Source: Lindgomyces ingoldianus
Taxonomy: Eukaryota > Ascomycota > Dothideomycetes > Pleosporales > Lindgomycetaceae
Direction of reading: 5' to 3'
NCBI RefSeq assembly: GCF_010093535.1
Contig: NW_022985162.1
Location: forward strand, 3,012,637 to 3,076,636
Length of the DNA: 64,000 nucleotides
Part shown: piece after piece, positions 25,001 to 36,036 of the stretch
How positions within the stretch are numbered: position 1 is the stretch's first letter
Layout: the number at the start of each line of letters is the position of its first letter
Notes under the pieces: generated by a model
Databases searched by the model: none
Told to the model about the DNA's origin: nothing
Seen by the model: only the letters and a program-made list of their open reading frames with translations
Made by a program: the position numbers and the translations under genes

Positions 25001-25332
25001 CGAGGCACTCTTCTGACCAGAAGACATTAGATGGCGGTGGTAAGGAGACATGTGCTTGTCCCGTGCTTGTCGAGGGAGGATTGACCACTCGATGCTTAAA
25101 CAAGGACATGAAGCCTTTGGGTTTCTTGGCGGTGTCCTCGGCACTGGCCGCTGGTGTGGCTTCCCAGGTTTCTCGAGGATGTCCGCGAAGGCCGTGGACG
25201 AGTATTATACTGTAGAGAGTCAGTAAAGCGCAGTAAAATGCATGTAATATTATCTAACTTCAAATTAAACTGCTCGTCGCTCTCCTCTCCACGCGAGAGC
25301 CTTGAGAGGCCGTCACGGTAGATAGTTACCAT
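22004..25332 (-). pseudogene. Decayed NLR-like gene: alpha/beta-hydrolase, NB-ARC, TPR
   Basis: Reading 25332 to 22004, the order of domains is clear. The ATG at 25332 leads through a short intron into a DUF676/lipase-like domain (IILVHGLRGHPRETWEAT, VWTYGYNTDVIGG, NSLGGIIIKD, LIIFLGTPHQGS). An NB-ARC region follows (IALVGPGA at a degraded P-loop, SQIAIEYAYR, WLMILDNASDD, GTILITSRN, IPLAITHATGY, MHPLVQVSMRTW). Kinesin-light-chain-like 42-residue TPRs (EHPDTLTSVSQLGSVL type) end it. Lesions seen: in-frame stops at 24343-24345, 23872-23874, 22307-22309 and 22283-22285, and a one-base frameshift near 22970. Several stops replace Trp or Gln, as C-to-T/G-to-A changes would. Some introns still look functional, so decay is recent. 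Intact relatives are STAND receptors in fungal self/non-self recognition. Confidence 0.85.
22300..22760 (-). repeat. Tandem 42-residue TPR units
   Basis: About three to four consecutive 126-nt-scale units encode (H/S)(P/S)DTLTSVSQLGSVL...EEAEAM(H/Y)RRALEGYEK. Units are closely similar to each other, typical of fungal NLR repeat domains that expand by unequal exchange. Confidence 0.8.
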
Positions 25333-26640
25333 AGCTGCAGCAGGTCTAGGCTACTTCGTCTTGAAGCGACGGAAAAGCACAGAGTTGAGCGTGCCCTTTG
25401 TAGGGTTCGTAGTATATGTACACCGCGGAAAGATTGATTGGAGGAGAACATCTTCCAAGGTGCGGCGAGGCGGAAACCAGGCAACGTCAAGCTCAGCCTC
25501 GCGCTTGGCCGCAGGGAGGGGGCCGAATTTCAGCACCTTCGCCAATTGCTGCGTGCACAAGGAGGCATTTTTTGAACAACGCTGAGAGCAGGTGGGGGTG
25601 TTCTGTGCATGTCAGCCGTGCTGGTGCCGGCAAGGGTGCCCCTCCTCCTGCCGTGCACCAGCGGGCCGATGCTCTAGTCTCCATTTTGAAGGATCTCGAT
25701 CCTGTTGATGTAGCTAAAAAAATGTTCCCATTAAGTTTCGGTAGTATTTCTATCTAAGGTCTCCACGACAAGGCTATTTCATTGAGGAAGAAATTCTTTC
25801 AGTTGCTAATACTAGTCCTCGGCCTTGGCATCTTTGAATGTCGTCATCACCTAAGGCTCTCCCTATGCGAATGTCCCAGCAGAATGAAGCTACATTTTAG
25901 AGCAACCTATGTCGTAGATTGTATACTTGTATTCTATGCAAAGTGTAACGTAGACGGGACGGGTTCGAAGGTAGAGCCGACAGTGGTCTACTTAATTCAA
26001 TTCTCGCAAAACGAAACGACCTTGTGCTCCGAGGTTCCGCGGTACTTTGAATTGTGAGCGGCTCGAACTCTGCGCGCACATCTTTTTTGTAGTCCATGGG
26101 TTATTGTGCTCTATAGTGAGTCAATACAAAATATTCTTCCTACTAAATTTGCACAACTATAGTTGTCATTGTTGCTTAACTCCTGCGTTGTGAGCCTCAA
26201 TGTCGCAAACAATATTTCTTAACTAGAACAACACCATTCTCATCTTATGGCTATTCTGAACTTAAGGCCAGTTAATTTAGCCTATGCGATTCCTTTAATA
26301 CTACTGGATCATCGTCAACCATATACGTTGTGTAGGAGGTAAGTTCGCGAACGAGCTTTATACCACTTAGCAAGAGTGTAGGCCCCTCAGGAACAGGCAA
26401 TTACATGTGTTTTGTAACCCTGAGTGGTGGTGACTCTAGGGCAGCCATGGTATATAGAGAGGTACAGGCACCAGATAGTGGCTTGGCCTGGTTATACTAT
26501 TGATATAACTATATCATTACTTGATTACTTTTACTACCCGCACTTGCTGAAATTGTGCTAGCTCAACACTTTTATCTTTGTAGCAAGTATTTGTATCGCA
26601 GGAAGCTGCGGTTGGCCCTTATCCGTCGTAACCGGTACAG
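25333..26640. other. Intergenic sequence, no supported gene
   Basis: Several frames at 25.36-25.76 kb overlap on both strands without recognisable domains. From 26.1 kb the DNA is AT-rich with frequent stops in all frames. Confidence 0.4.
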
Positions 26641-27603
26641 CTAACATGCCGATGTTTTACGAGTCTCTCGCCTCTTCTCCATCTTGCGTCTTACAGTATA
26701 GATCCACTCATCTAGAAATATCCATAGCCAAAGCAAGATGAACCACATCGAGACAAGAGCTGCTCCCACCATGCTTACCATGCTAAACCCACGGCAGAGA
26801 TACCAGACTGACTCCCAGTGCGCGGCCACCAACTGCTCGACTGCAAGCGCAACCTGCATTGAATTCAAAATGGTAGACACTAGGGCAAACACGAAGAGTA
26901 TTGGTCCATATAGCCGTCCAAAGTAATCTCCATATTGGCCATGCACTTGTTCAAAGTGAAATTTACGTAGGAACAGTGGGGCATAAAAGTTAAGCCGCGT
27001 CAGTCTTAGTTCGCCGTAGCAGTACCTCCCCGACACCACCGCATCCTCGATGTGGTTGACATCTGAGATGAATCTGCAGAATGATGCCCAATCCACATCT
27101 TTTGGGACAAGACGAAGGTTATCTTGCTGAGCGATGTTGAAGTCCGATTCGTGCTGGATCAAGTAGCGATATGTCCTCAGGAACCCAGTTGCAGCGTTGC
27201 GGATATTGCTTTTACTTTCTCCGAGTCGGTCTGAGCTTTCAGCAAGGAATGTTTCCCAGAACCTATGCGATAGCAAATATCGTGGAAGAGGTTTGATGAA
27301 TATACGGTGGTGTATCCACACCAGATGCAGTCGAGGCTCTTCTGTAAGGATGATTTCGCGACCTTTAACCCGCTGTCGATGTAAAGGGTTAATGTTTCCG
27401 CTGGACAACGTTGTCATCATCCAGAGACGCGGCGCCATTAATTCGAGATCTTTGGCCCAAAACTCCTTTTCAAGGAATTGTCTCATACCGGCGACGTCTT
27501 TGAGCGAAACCGAAGGTTGGCCAGGCAAAGCAGTCATTGGGGGTGGTCCTGCCCCAGGATCAAGATCGTGAATGAGCTGGTTTGCCTTAGAAAAAGGAGG
27601 CAT
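26641..27603 (-). CDS. DUF6601 membrane protein
   Basis: A single-exon frame of 320 residues starts at an ATG. It matches the fungal DUF6601 family by its order of blocks: MRQFLEKEF, LMAPRLWMMTT, SGNINPLHRQRVKGREI, LTEEPRLHLVW, RIFIKPLPRYLLSHRFW, and a cytosolic helical region. Two TM helices follow (PILFVFALVSTILNSMQVAL and VSMVGAALVSMWFILLWLWI) with a basic tail RRKMEKRRETRK. Members are often mislabelled as subtilisin-like proteases, but no catalytic triad is visible. The family is of unknown function and expanded in plant-associated and saprotrophic ascomycetes. The gene is undamaged although both neighbours are decayed NLR genes. Confidence 0.85.
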   Translation of the reverse strand: MPPFSKANQLIHDLDPGAGPPPMTALPGQPSVSLKDVAGMRQFLEKEFWAKDLELMAPRLWMMTTLSSGNINPLHRQRVKGREIILTEEPRLHLVWIHHRIFIKPLPRYLLSHRFWETFLAESSDRLGESKSNIRNAATGFLRTYRYLIQHESDFNIAQQDNLRLVPKDVDWASFCRFISDVNHIEDAVVSGRYCYGELRLTRLNFYAPLFLRKFHFEQVHGQYGDYFGRLYGPILFVFALVSTILNSMQVALAVEQLVAAHWESVWYLCRGFSMVSMVGAALVSMWFILLWLWIFLDEWIYTVRRKMEKRRETRKTSAC

Positions 27604-28035
27604 GGCTGTATGGTAGAATAACGCTGGGATAATTCGTCTCTGTGTGTGCTACGAACTCGCGAAGCACTGAAATCTTCGAAGCTCGAAGTTCGCAACGTCA
27701 GTCCCAGCACAGGTATCGTGCCTGAGGCAGCCATTGCTCCCTTTCAGCCCTGCTCAGCCCAGCTCGGCCTCACTGCAGGCAAAACGGAGACCGCTCCAGC
27801 CTGGCATATAGCAACTTGGTGTTTTATCTGCGCATCTCCTCATCCTGATCCTTTGTGCCAGCTCGAGCAGTCGCACTGCCCCATTCGAGCAATACCGAAA
27901 AGATATGGTATGTAGTTGGGTAACGGCGAAACGCGCCAAGACCAACGCAAAACTAGGTTCGGCCGGTCACAGAAAGGGACACCGGGCTGAAAGTGCTCCG
28001 CAAGGCACCAGCGGAAGAAGCGCAGAGCATTGAGT
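27604..28035. other. Short intergenic spacer
   Basis: Separates the DUF6601 start codon from the start of the second NLR-like pseudogene; it must hold both divergent promoters. No distinct element was recognised. Confidence 0.5.
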
Positions 28036-31000
28036 ATGTCCTTCTTTCCGTGTTGTGACTTTTATCTTCATGACAACATATTGAAATGTATCAGCATTGT
28101 CGCGATCCATGGCCTCGGACCCCATCCAGATGATGTCTGGTGTAAAAATGACGGCACCTTGGAGAAGCCGGAGTGGGTTAACTGGCTTGTCAAGGACGAT
28201 ATGCTGTAGCACCCAATGCGCGCATCATGCGATATGGATACCAGTCGCAGTGGTTTGGGAAAGAGCCGATGCAGCAGAGTGTAACAACAGTGGCTGATCG
28301 GTTGCTGCGAGCCTTGCGGCGGAAAAGAGAGGTGGAGACCCTCTGTATGAGAAGTCATTTCTTTGCTAAGACCCGCTAGGGGTTTCCGTTCCGCCCCCTG
28401 CTCTTTATAGCGCACTGCTTTGGCGGGCCGGTTGTGCTAAAGGTAAGGAAGTAAGCTAAAGCGGAAAGCGCTCGTGACTAAGGGGCTTCCAGGCATTACT
28501 GGAAGCCGAACAAGACGAGAACGAATGGCCTGGAATATTCGTATCAACCACCGGCTTAATCTTCTTTGGCACGCCTTTTCGAGGGGCGGGTGGAATGAAG
28601 CAAATGGAGATGCTTGAGGCGGCGCGGAGGGAATACTAGGAGGATGAGGCGCAGCCTCAGGCTATGGACATACTGCAGCCAGGGAACATGCACCTTCAGG
28701 ATGTAGTTGACGGCTTCTTAAAGAAGAGGAAGAGGCAGGCGAACAAGACCCAGGTTGTATGCTTCTATGAGCTTAATGCAAGCAATGTGGGATTGATTGT
28801 GGGGAAGGAAGATCGGATGGTGTCGGGAAAGCCGTGTGTCACACCAACGCTGATCATTTCCACAGAGATTTGTTGTGAGCCAGAGCTCTGGCTGCCTCGA
28901 CCTTTCCGACTCGACTAGCAAGTTCTCGCTCTCGCGTAGCCACTTTAACATGAACAAGTTCAGCAACCGCAAGGAGGAAGATGACGATGAGGAAGACTTT
29001 TAGACGGTGAGGGATGTGGTTAAGGACATGGTTGAGGCATCTCAAGGGCTCGTGGAGGCTCGATCTCTGTGTAGTTATGCTCCTTCATAGCAGGTCATAT
29101 CTGTAGAGCGTTGACTAGAGGTGACAGACTTCGGAAAATACAAGGTCGAATTTAATCTCAAAGGCGTCCCCGTAGTGAGTCAATTCGTCCCACGCCACTC
29201 TGAGATGCAACAGCTCAAGGAATTCTTCCTACACGAATCGCCCATAACCGAACGACCAAAAATATTCACTATCTATGGCCTTGGCGGTATAGGTAAGACA
29301 CAATCGCAGTTGAGTTTGCACGGGAGCACTGGCGTAGACTCAGCGGGATATTTTGGGTGGACGGATCCTCGAAGGCCAGTCTGCAGCAGTCATTTCTAGG
29401 TATGGCGCAAAGGCTACCACAGGACGAACTGGCAGCAGACGGCGTGGAGGTGCTCAAGCAATCTATCCTCGATATCAACGTGGGGGTGCGTGAGTGTCTC
29501 CGGTGGTTATCGCTCCCCGTAAATCATCACTCGCTCTTGATCTTCGACAACGTTGATCGTGACACAACAAAGACGATTCTCAAGCGTACGATGTAAAAGA
29601 CTATTTTCCTCCTGTCAACCGCGGGTCAATTCTTATTACGAGTCGGCTAGCAAACCTTCAGGAGCACGGAGTCAACGGGCTGGGACTCAAGGTAGGAACG
29701 GTCACTGCAGAGCAAGCAAGAGATATTCTGGAAAACAATGTTGGAAAGGGGGTTAAGGGTTAGTCAACGGTCCTATTTGCGAAGGCAAGAACACTATTAC
29801 TAACAACTGTGAACAGACGCGGACATGATTCTTGAGCGTCTTCACGGCCTGCCTCTGGCTCTCACCCAAGCTGGTTTGTATATGCGACAGACGAACATGT
29901 CCGCATTAAGCTACGCGACGCACTACGATAGCACCTGGGAGCATCTCATGAATAAGCAGGGGCGGATTCCACTACAAGAATACGGCGACTGGAGTATCTT
30001 AACGACATGGACCATGTCGTACGAGCAGGTCGAGAAGCAGAGCAAGGAAGCTGCTTGCCTGCTCAAGCTTTGGGGATACCTAGATTGCGGAGAGCTCTGG
30101 TATGAACTGGTTGCGGCCGGCTTAGATTTAGCAAAAGAGAGAGACATCCTAAAGTGGCTGCATAAAATTGCTAATGAGTTGGAGTTTGCTAACGCAGTAG
30201 AGCTTTTGTCTCGCTACTTGCTTGTTAATGCAAAGGAAGACACCAATAGCTACTCAATGCACTCAGTATTGCATAGATGGTGCCACCAGCTGGCGAGAGG
30301 CGAGGGGGGGTACAGCCTTTGTTGCATAGCGGCAGCGCTAGTCGCGTTAAACGTCGCATCGGAATCAGAGGTGCAGCCATGGACAAAGTGGAAACGAGTG
30401 CTGGGCCACGCCATAAGAGTTAGCGGATAGATAGAAGAATATTCTTTATCTAATGCAAGAGACAATGCTAGAGCGTCTATACACCTAATAATGTTTCACC
30501 GCCTAGGTTATTTACTTGCAAAAGAAGAAAAACTAAAGGATGCAGAGAAGATGTACTAGCAGGCACTGCAGGGAAAGGAGAAGGCATTAGGTCTAGAGCA
30601 TACATCAACACTTGACACAGACAACAACTTAGGCAACCTCTACAAGAATCTAGGAAGGCTTGACAAGGCAGAGAAGATGTATCAGCGTGCACTGCAAAGG
30701 AAGGAGAAGGCATTAGATCTAGAACATACATCAACACTTGACACAGTCAACAACTTAGGAATCCTCTACGCGGATCTAGGGAGGCTTAATGAAGCAGAGG
30801 AGATTTATCAGCGTGCACTGCAAGGAAAGGCGAAGGTATGGGGTCCAGAGCATACATCAACACTTGACATAGTCAATAACTTAGGCGCCCTCTACAAGAA
30901 TCTAGGAAGGCTTGACAAGGCAGAGAATATGTTAATGCGCGCACTGAAAGGAAAGGAGAAGGCATGGGGTCTAGAGCATACATCAACACTTGACACAGTT

Positions 31001-31433
31001 AACAATTTAGGTAGCCTCTACAAGAACCTAGGAAAGATTGAAAGGCAGAGAAGATGCTAATGGGTGGGCTGCAAGGATACAAGAGGGCAATCAGTCAGGA
31101 AAATATCTCGACTTTTATCCTAGGGTTTTATACGAAGTGGTCCGTTGCTTCTCTCTTTGACCGACAAGGTAAAATAGAGGATGCTAGGACCATGTATTCA
31201 GAAGCTCTATCCGACTACAAGCAATTGGAGATGATCGTCCGCGCTGCCAGGCTCTGCGTAGCAATCTTGCTGCTTTAAGCAAGGAAAGAGGCAAACTTAA
31301 TGCTTTGAGAGAGAGAGGGTTGGTGCAGGAACCTGAGAACACGCAAAGTGGGGTCTACTCTAGTACTCGGGGTATCAAGTTAGGCTCTAGACGACACAAA
31401 TTACTAAAGACGATGGGATGGAAGTGGGCGTAA
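28036..31433 (+). pseudogene. Decayed NLR-like gene: alpha/beta-hydrolase, NB-ARC, TPR
   Basis: From an ATG at 28036 the frame gives ISIVAIHGLGPHPDDVW, PNARIMRYGYQSQWFG, then (after an intron) LLFIAHCFGGPVVLK, (after a second) ALLEAEQDENEW, FFGTPFRGAGG and QVVCFYELNASNVG. This is the hydrolase-like N-terminal domain common in fungal NLRs, with Cys at the nucleophile elbow. NB-ARC follows from about 29121, with an intact P-loop GLGGIGKTQ, LLIFDNVD, GSILITSRLANL and LPLALTQAGLYMRQ. TPRs and a conserved tail (LAALSKERGKL) reach TAA at 31431. Lesions: stops at 28637-28639, 29001-29003, 30428-30430 and 30557-30559; one-base shifts near 28206, 29302, 29560, 31035 and 31240. Many donors and acceptors remain good, so loss of function is recent, or part is consensus error. 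Confidence 0.85.
30540..31040 (+). repeat. Near-identical 126-nt TPR repeats
   Basis: Four 42-residue units of the pattern EHTSTLDTVNNLG(N/I/A/S)LYKNLGR follow each other with very few differences at nucleotide level. This is the high-identity repeat class seen in fungal allorecognition NLRs. Confidence 0.85.
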
Positions 31434-32552
31434 GGCTGTGCTCGATTGTCTGCTTCCATCTTCCTTTCTTTTTAAGCCGTAAATGAACCAATCAGCGAAA
31501 TGCAATACAGCCTCAAAGCACAACTAGGTCAGATTCATCAGTAGCCAAGGGTTATACAGAGGATGCATAGTTAGCGAAGCAACGTGTAGTTGATGACGGG
31601 TATCCAGAGTTACAGGCACATCACTCGAACAAGGCTAACTCCATTGTCTTGATAGGTAATGTGTTGCAGTCTCAGCTGGTGTCGTGGTAACAAGGGTGGC
31701 CCCGCCTGTGCGTCAGCAGGTCAGCCGGCCTTGGAATGCTTTCTGTGGCGGACCAGCTAGAGGCAGCCACCACGCACTGGCTGCACCAAATTGTACCATG
31801 GTAAACCAAGTGCCAAAGCGAATGGCGCCTTACTAGATATGTACAATAGTCGAAGGGGAAAGTCATGTTAGTAGCTTGACAGCGTGTTGAAGTAGATATT
31901 CCTGTCAGAGGTTGGCTGGATTAGCTCGTTGACCCTCATTTTCGTTCTTTCGAAATAGTACATATTAACACTCCCACGATTACTTGCCTGGCGACCATAC
32001 TCGCATAGGTAGTCAGGTAGGGTGCTAAGACTTTCACCCGCAAGTCGGGTACAGTAGAACGCTGGTGCGGCTGCACTCGAACGGAAGCCTGTTTCGCTCG
32101 CGACTCTAATACCCCTCGCTGTTCTTACATCGTCTCTGGTGGTTCCCTCCATCGGCTAGAAAACACCATTTGTCAATAGCCGTAAGCTCCAAGGTGACGT
32201 GAGCAGCGATAGCACGTGCGCTTTTTTTGTCAATTGGCGTTCCTCTCTGGGCATTGTCCCAGTCAGGACGAGCGTCTTACACTCCCTGCTAGCCACCACT
32301 TGCTGTCTGCAAACGGAAATAGTCGGTCTGAACTCAGCTGCCTAGCAATGAGGAACACACGAGTGTGAAGACGTAGACCGTTCGCATCGCTGAGACCGAT
32401 CCGGTGGACATCACCAATATTTTAAATCAGTACAAAAGAGCCGTTTATTCTCTACAAGCCCGGCTGCTTACATTTCCTTGCACCTCTTGGTAAAGCTCTA
32501 CGCTTGCAAATACTTTGTCTTATCCTGTTATTACACCTCTTAATAGCACCCG
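31434..32552. other. Intergenic sequence, one domainless small ORF
   Basis: A 94-codon minus frame at 31868-32152 starts with ATG and has even composition but no recognisable motif or context. The right part is the promoter of the flavoenzyme gene. Nothing else is seen. Confidence 0.45.
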
Positions 32553-34885
32553 ATGGGCTCGATTTCACAGGCATTCCTTAGTGGAAATGTTCTCGAGCGG
32601 GATCATATCCTCCAAGAAATTCTTGAGCATGTCGAAGAGTATTCCGGAGAATACGACAAGGTCGATTACTCGGCCCTGAAGAACGACGTGTTAAAGCCTG
32701 TCATCGCCGAGGAGTTCAACCCCGAGACTCAGATTCGTGGATTCCTCAAAGCCTTTCAGCATACTCTAGTATACAAGACGGCATTCGCTAAGATCCAGAG
32801 TCCAGAGCTGAAGGATCAAATCAGCGATTTCATAGAGGGCAAACAAGCGAAAGAGGTTGTCGGTGATAAGGAATTTCATCTCGTGTCCCACAAGAGCCCC
32901 CCTGTCGTGCACCATTTCTCGCTCCTAGAGGAGCTGAAGAAGCTAGTTATCAATGGACTGGAATGGAAAGCTGCCGTCAAAGATGTGTTTCATCCCAAGC
33001 ACAAGCACGTGAAGAGTCTTCCCATCCTATATGAGGATGCCGCAGATACTAAAGTTGTTGAGGTAATCATGCGTACCTGGCCCCAGTTACGGAAGCATTT
33101 TGCTAACCAAGCGATAATAGTGCTATAGTGAGGTACCCTTCGAGAATTGGGGAACGACGGTACAGAACACGCCAAAATACACTTTCTTGCCAACTACGGT
33201 CAAGGGTGTCCAGAATATCGTCCAATTCGCCCTAAACAATAAGTACAGAGTGCGATGTGCGGGATACAGGCATAGCTGGTCTTCGGTATTCTCCCAGGAT
33301 AACGAGATCTTCCTGTCTTTCGTCAACATCCATACAGTCACGACGCTACCAGACCCCATGTCTCTCATTCCTGGAGAGTATGATCCTTCCACAGTGCCAG
33401 AGCTGAAGACAATTGAACTAAAGGAGGAAACCGTTCCGGGAAAGAAGAGACTGTGTCGGATTGGAGTGGCAGTCACCAATGAGGAATTTAGACGCTGGGC
33501 TGTTGCTGGGAAAGCTTGGTCACTTCCAGTCGACGTTATTCTTGTCGAGGTAACCATCGGAGGCGTGAATGGACCCATATGCCACGGAGCAGGTATCTCT
33601 CACAAGACACTTTCGGACTATGTCCGTCGGATCGAGTATGTCGACTGCAATAGCAAGCTGCAGGTTGTGGACGATCCATATCTCATTAAAGCTGCGGCTG
33701 GAGCGCTTGGTTTGCTCGGGGTCGTGACACATATCACTTTCGAACTGGACGCAATGACTTACGCGGTAATGGTAAGGCTACAATACGTGGTCTTGATCTA
33801 GACGCATCTTCTGACTCTCGCGCAGAAACCCGTAAAAGAGGATGTTGGTCTGGGCATCCCACCTATCGCAAAGGAAGAAATTCCAGTGGCACTGAGGTCT
33901 AACTGGTACAACTCACCAGACGCATCCGAGCAAATTGCAAAGGCTACGGCAGAGTTTGAGCAGCGTGCCGCCAATGACTACTATAGCGAGTAAGCTCCAT
34001 CAACATTTAATAGAAATGGAAGCAGGTTCTCACCTTTTTAGATGGTTCTGGTTCGCTTATCAGAAGAAAATCTGGACGAACACCTTCAACACTACCGCCG
34101 ATCCCACGGGAGCAATCCACTATCCTAACTCGGCCAATGTCTTTCTCCAATGGGTCCAAGGCTGGTTGGGTGGTGTTATTACTTCAGTTCCCTTCTTCAA
34201 CGCCATCCCTGGCTACTGGCAAGCGCAGCTGATTGCGACAATGGGAATGGCAGCCCTCCCGCCAACCCTCAGTGAGAACGCTACCCCGACCTACAAGACG
34301 CTGCTCCCCGATGCCTTGCATTTCCGTCGTGGTGTGCAGAATATGAGAGTTAGAGATATCGAACTCCAGCTTCCGCTGCCATCAAGGAAGGATGACCCAA
34401 CAAAGGCAGACTTCAGCATTGTCCAACGTGCTTGGTGGGATGTTATCAATCTTGTCTACCAAGCCGCTGATACTAAGGGCGACCCTTCATCACCCATGCG
34501 TCTGGCCTTGGAGATGCGTCTCATGAGCAGCAGCGACATCCTTATGGCCCCTCAGAAGGACAACAACCTCGGCACGCTGTCCATTGAGATACTCACCCTT
34601 CCTGATGCTGTTGCGGACGGTGAGTGGGCTGGGTTTGCCCAGAAGGTTATTGACAAGTGGATGAGCTATGGCGGTAACGTTAGGCCGCATTGGGCTAAAG
34701 AGTGGGAGAGGTTCTCATTCAAGGGCCAGGAGTCGTGGAGGTATTTGAAAGAAGTAGCATACAAGGATCAGATTCCTGAGTTCAAGAATGCTCTGGAGGA
34801 GATTGGAAAGCAACATGGGTGGACGCTGGCGCAATTGAAGAACAGGTATTCGAATGAGCTATGGGACAAAATGATTTTCGAGTGA
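32553..34885 (+). CDS. FAD-linked oxidase, sugar-1,4-lactone oxidase-like
   Basis: Four exons, 32553-33062, 33133-33771, 33826-33989 and 34042-34885, join in phase to 718 residues. An N-terminal extension of about 170 residues is lineage-specific. The PCMH-type FAD domain follows: PTTVKGVQNIVQFA, VRCAGYRHSWSS (the His here is the usual covalent flavin site region), VTIGGVNGPICHGAG and GALGLLGVVTHITFEL. The C-terminal half carries the ALO-type substrate domain and ends with GGNVRPHWAKEW, the HWAK motif of D-arabinono-/L-gulono-lactone oxidases. Members oxidise aldonolactones with oxygen, giving H2O2; the large size suggests a divergent, perhaps secondary-metabolic, member. No signal peptide is seen. 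A P450 gene follows on the same strand 1.1 kb downstream. Confidence 0.88.
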
Positions 34886-36036
34886 ATCACTAAGGGGGGC
34901 GATTTATTGGTGCTGGTACAGGACGGAAAATAATAGGGTCTAGTTCGAGGTGAAAATGTCCATCTCTTTAGCTCCTTTCATTCTAGCAAGTAGATTGACA
35001 AACCGAATTCTCCTTGTCAATGTTCCATAGTGAAAGTCTTCGTCACTGCATTCGTCCTTTTTTTTTTTGCAATCAGGTCAAGATTTCGCTTTCGCTTCAA
35101 AGGCTGTCCGAGGTCGCCTTTCAGGACACGCCTCGGCCGAGGGATCGAGCGGGGTGCAGATCCTTGTGATTGGGGGTGACGGACACCGAGGCGTCTCGCA
35201 TGCCTTCGATGTAAGTAAAACCTCCGAAATGCCAATCTACACGCCACCACTGACAAGATGAGCACCACATTAGGGTGCTAAAAAGCGGCACACGCAAAAC
35301 TTAATTTCTTCAACGCCGCGTATCTTAGTTAAACCGAAAGCTACCAGATCAGGAACCAAACAATCCTCTGGAGAAGAAGCTCAGCTATCTCTCTTACTCA
35401 CCAAACTTCTCTGCATCTCTCTCTGCTTTCCTAGAGGAAACATTGCCTCCACAAAGAACTAGAGGTTACATCCAATCTTGATAGGTTTGCGTGATTTGGT
35501 GTGCAGCTTTTTTTTTTGGCACCCGCATGGATCACTCCACAGAAAGAGCAACCCTTGACATTCTGTGCATTCCATATCTTCTCTCGTACCCAACAACGTA
35601 GAAAGGAAACAATGATTCGGCGGATTAAATTCCGACCTTTTTATTTACTCGCACTACCCCCTCATTAAATTAGCACCATACCTATGCGACCATGCAATGA
35701 CACCCTTAGCTTTCCTTAATGACAACTGGTCTATCTCAAGATTAGCCGCTTGCCCATTTCAGACAGCATGGCTCCTCCAGTACCCCCCGAAAGGATCCTG
35801 ACTAGGGGCGAGGTGGAGTCGGATTGCGTACTTCCTCACCAAGGAAGCCACGAAGTCGTGGTAGGCACTACGGAAAAATCACGGATACAGGAAACCACAC
35901 ATTCTGGAGCTCCACACTGCTCTTATGAAGGGCTAAACCCTATGGAGAATTATTCTTCTTGTCCTAAGCGCTTCACCACCATCTCGGAATTTCCTTAATC
36001 CTTCATTCTCGTACCTTTGCTGCTAATATCTTCATC
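34886..36036. other. Intergenic region between flavoenzyme and P450
   Basis: Contains poly-T tracts near 35060 and 35511 and a CT-rich promoter for the P450. The short frames at 35017-35268 and 35750-35998 lack domain support. Confidence 0.5.

Noticed and set aside
28377..28379. TAG in frame within NLR copy 2
   Set aside because: It forms the AG end of a good 51-nt intron starting GTGGAG after AAAAGAGAG, with a GCTAAG branch point; splicing restores the hydrolase motif.
31868..32152. 94-codon minus ORF with ATG
   Set aside because: Even composition but no motif, no splice partner and no context; kept only as a remark in the spacer entry.
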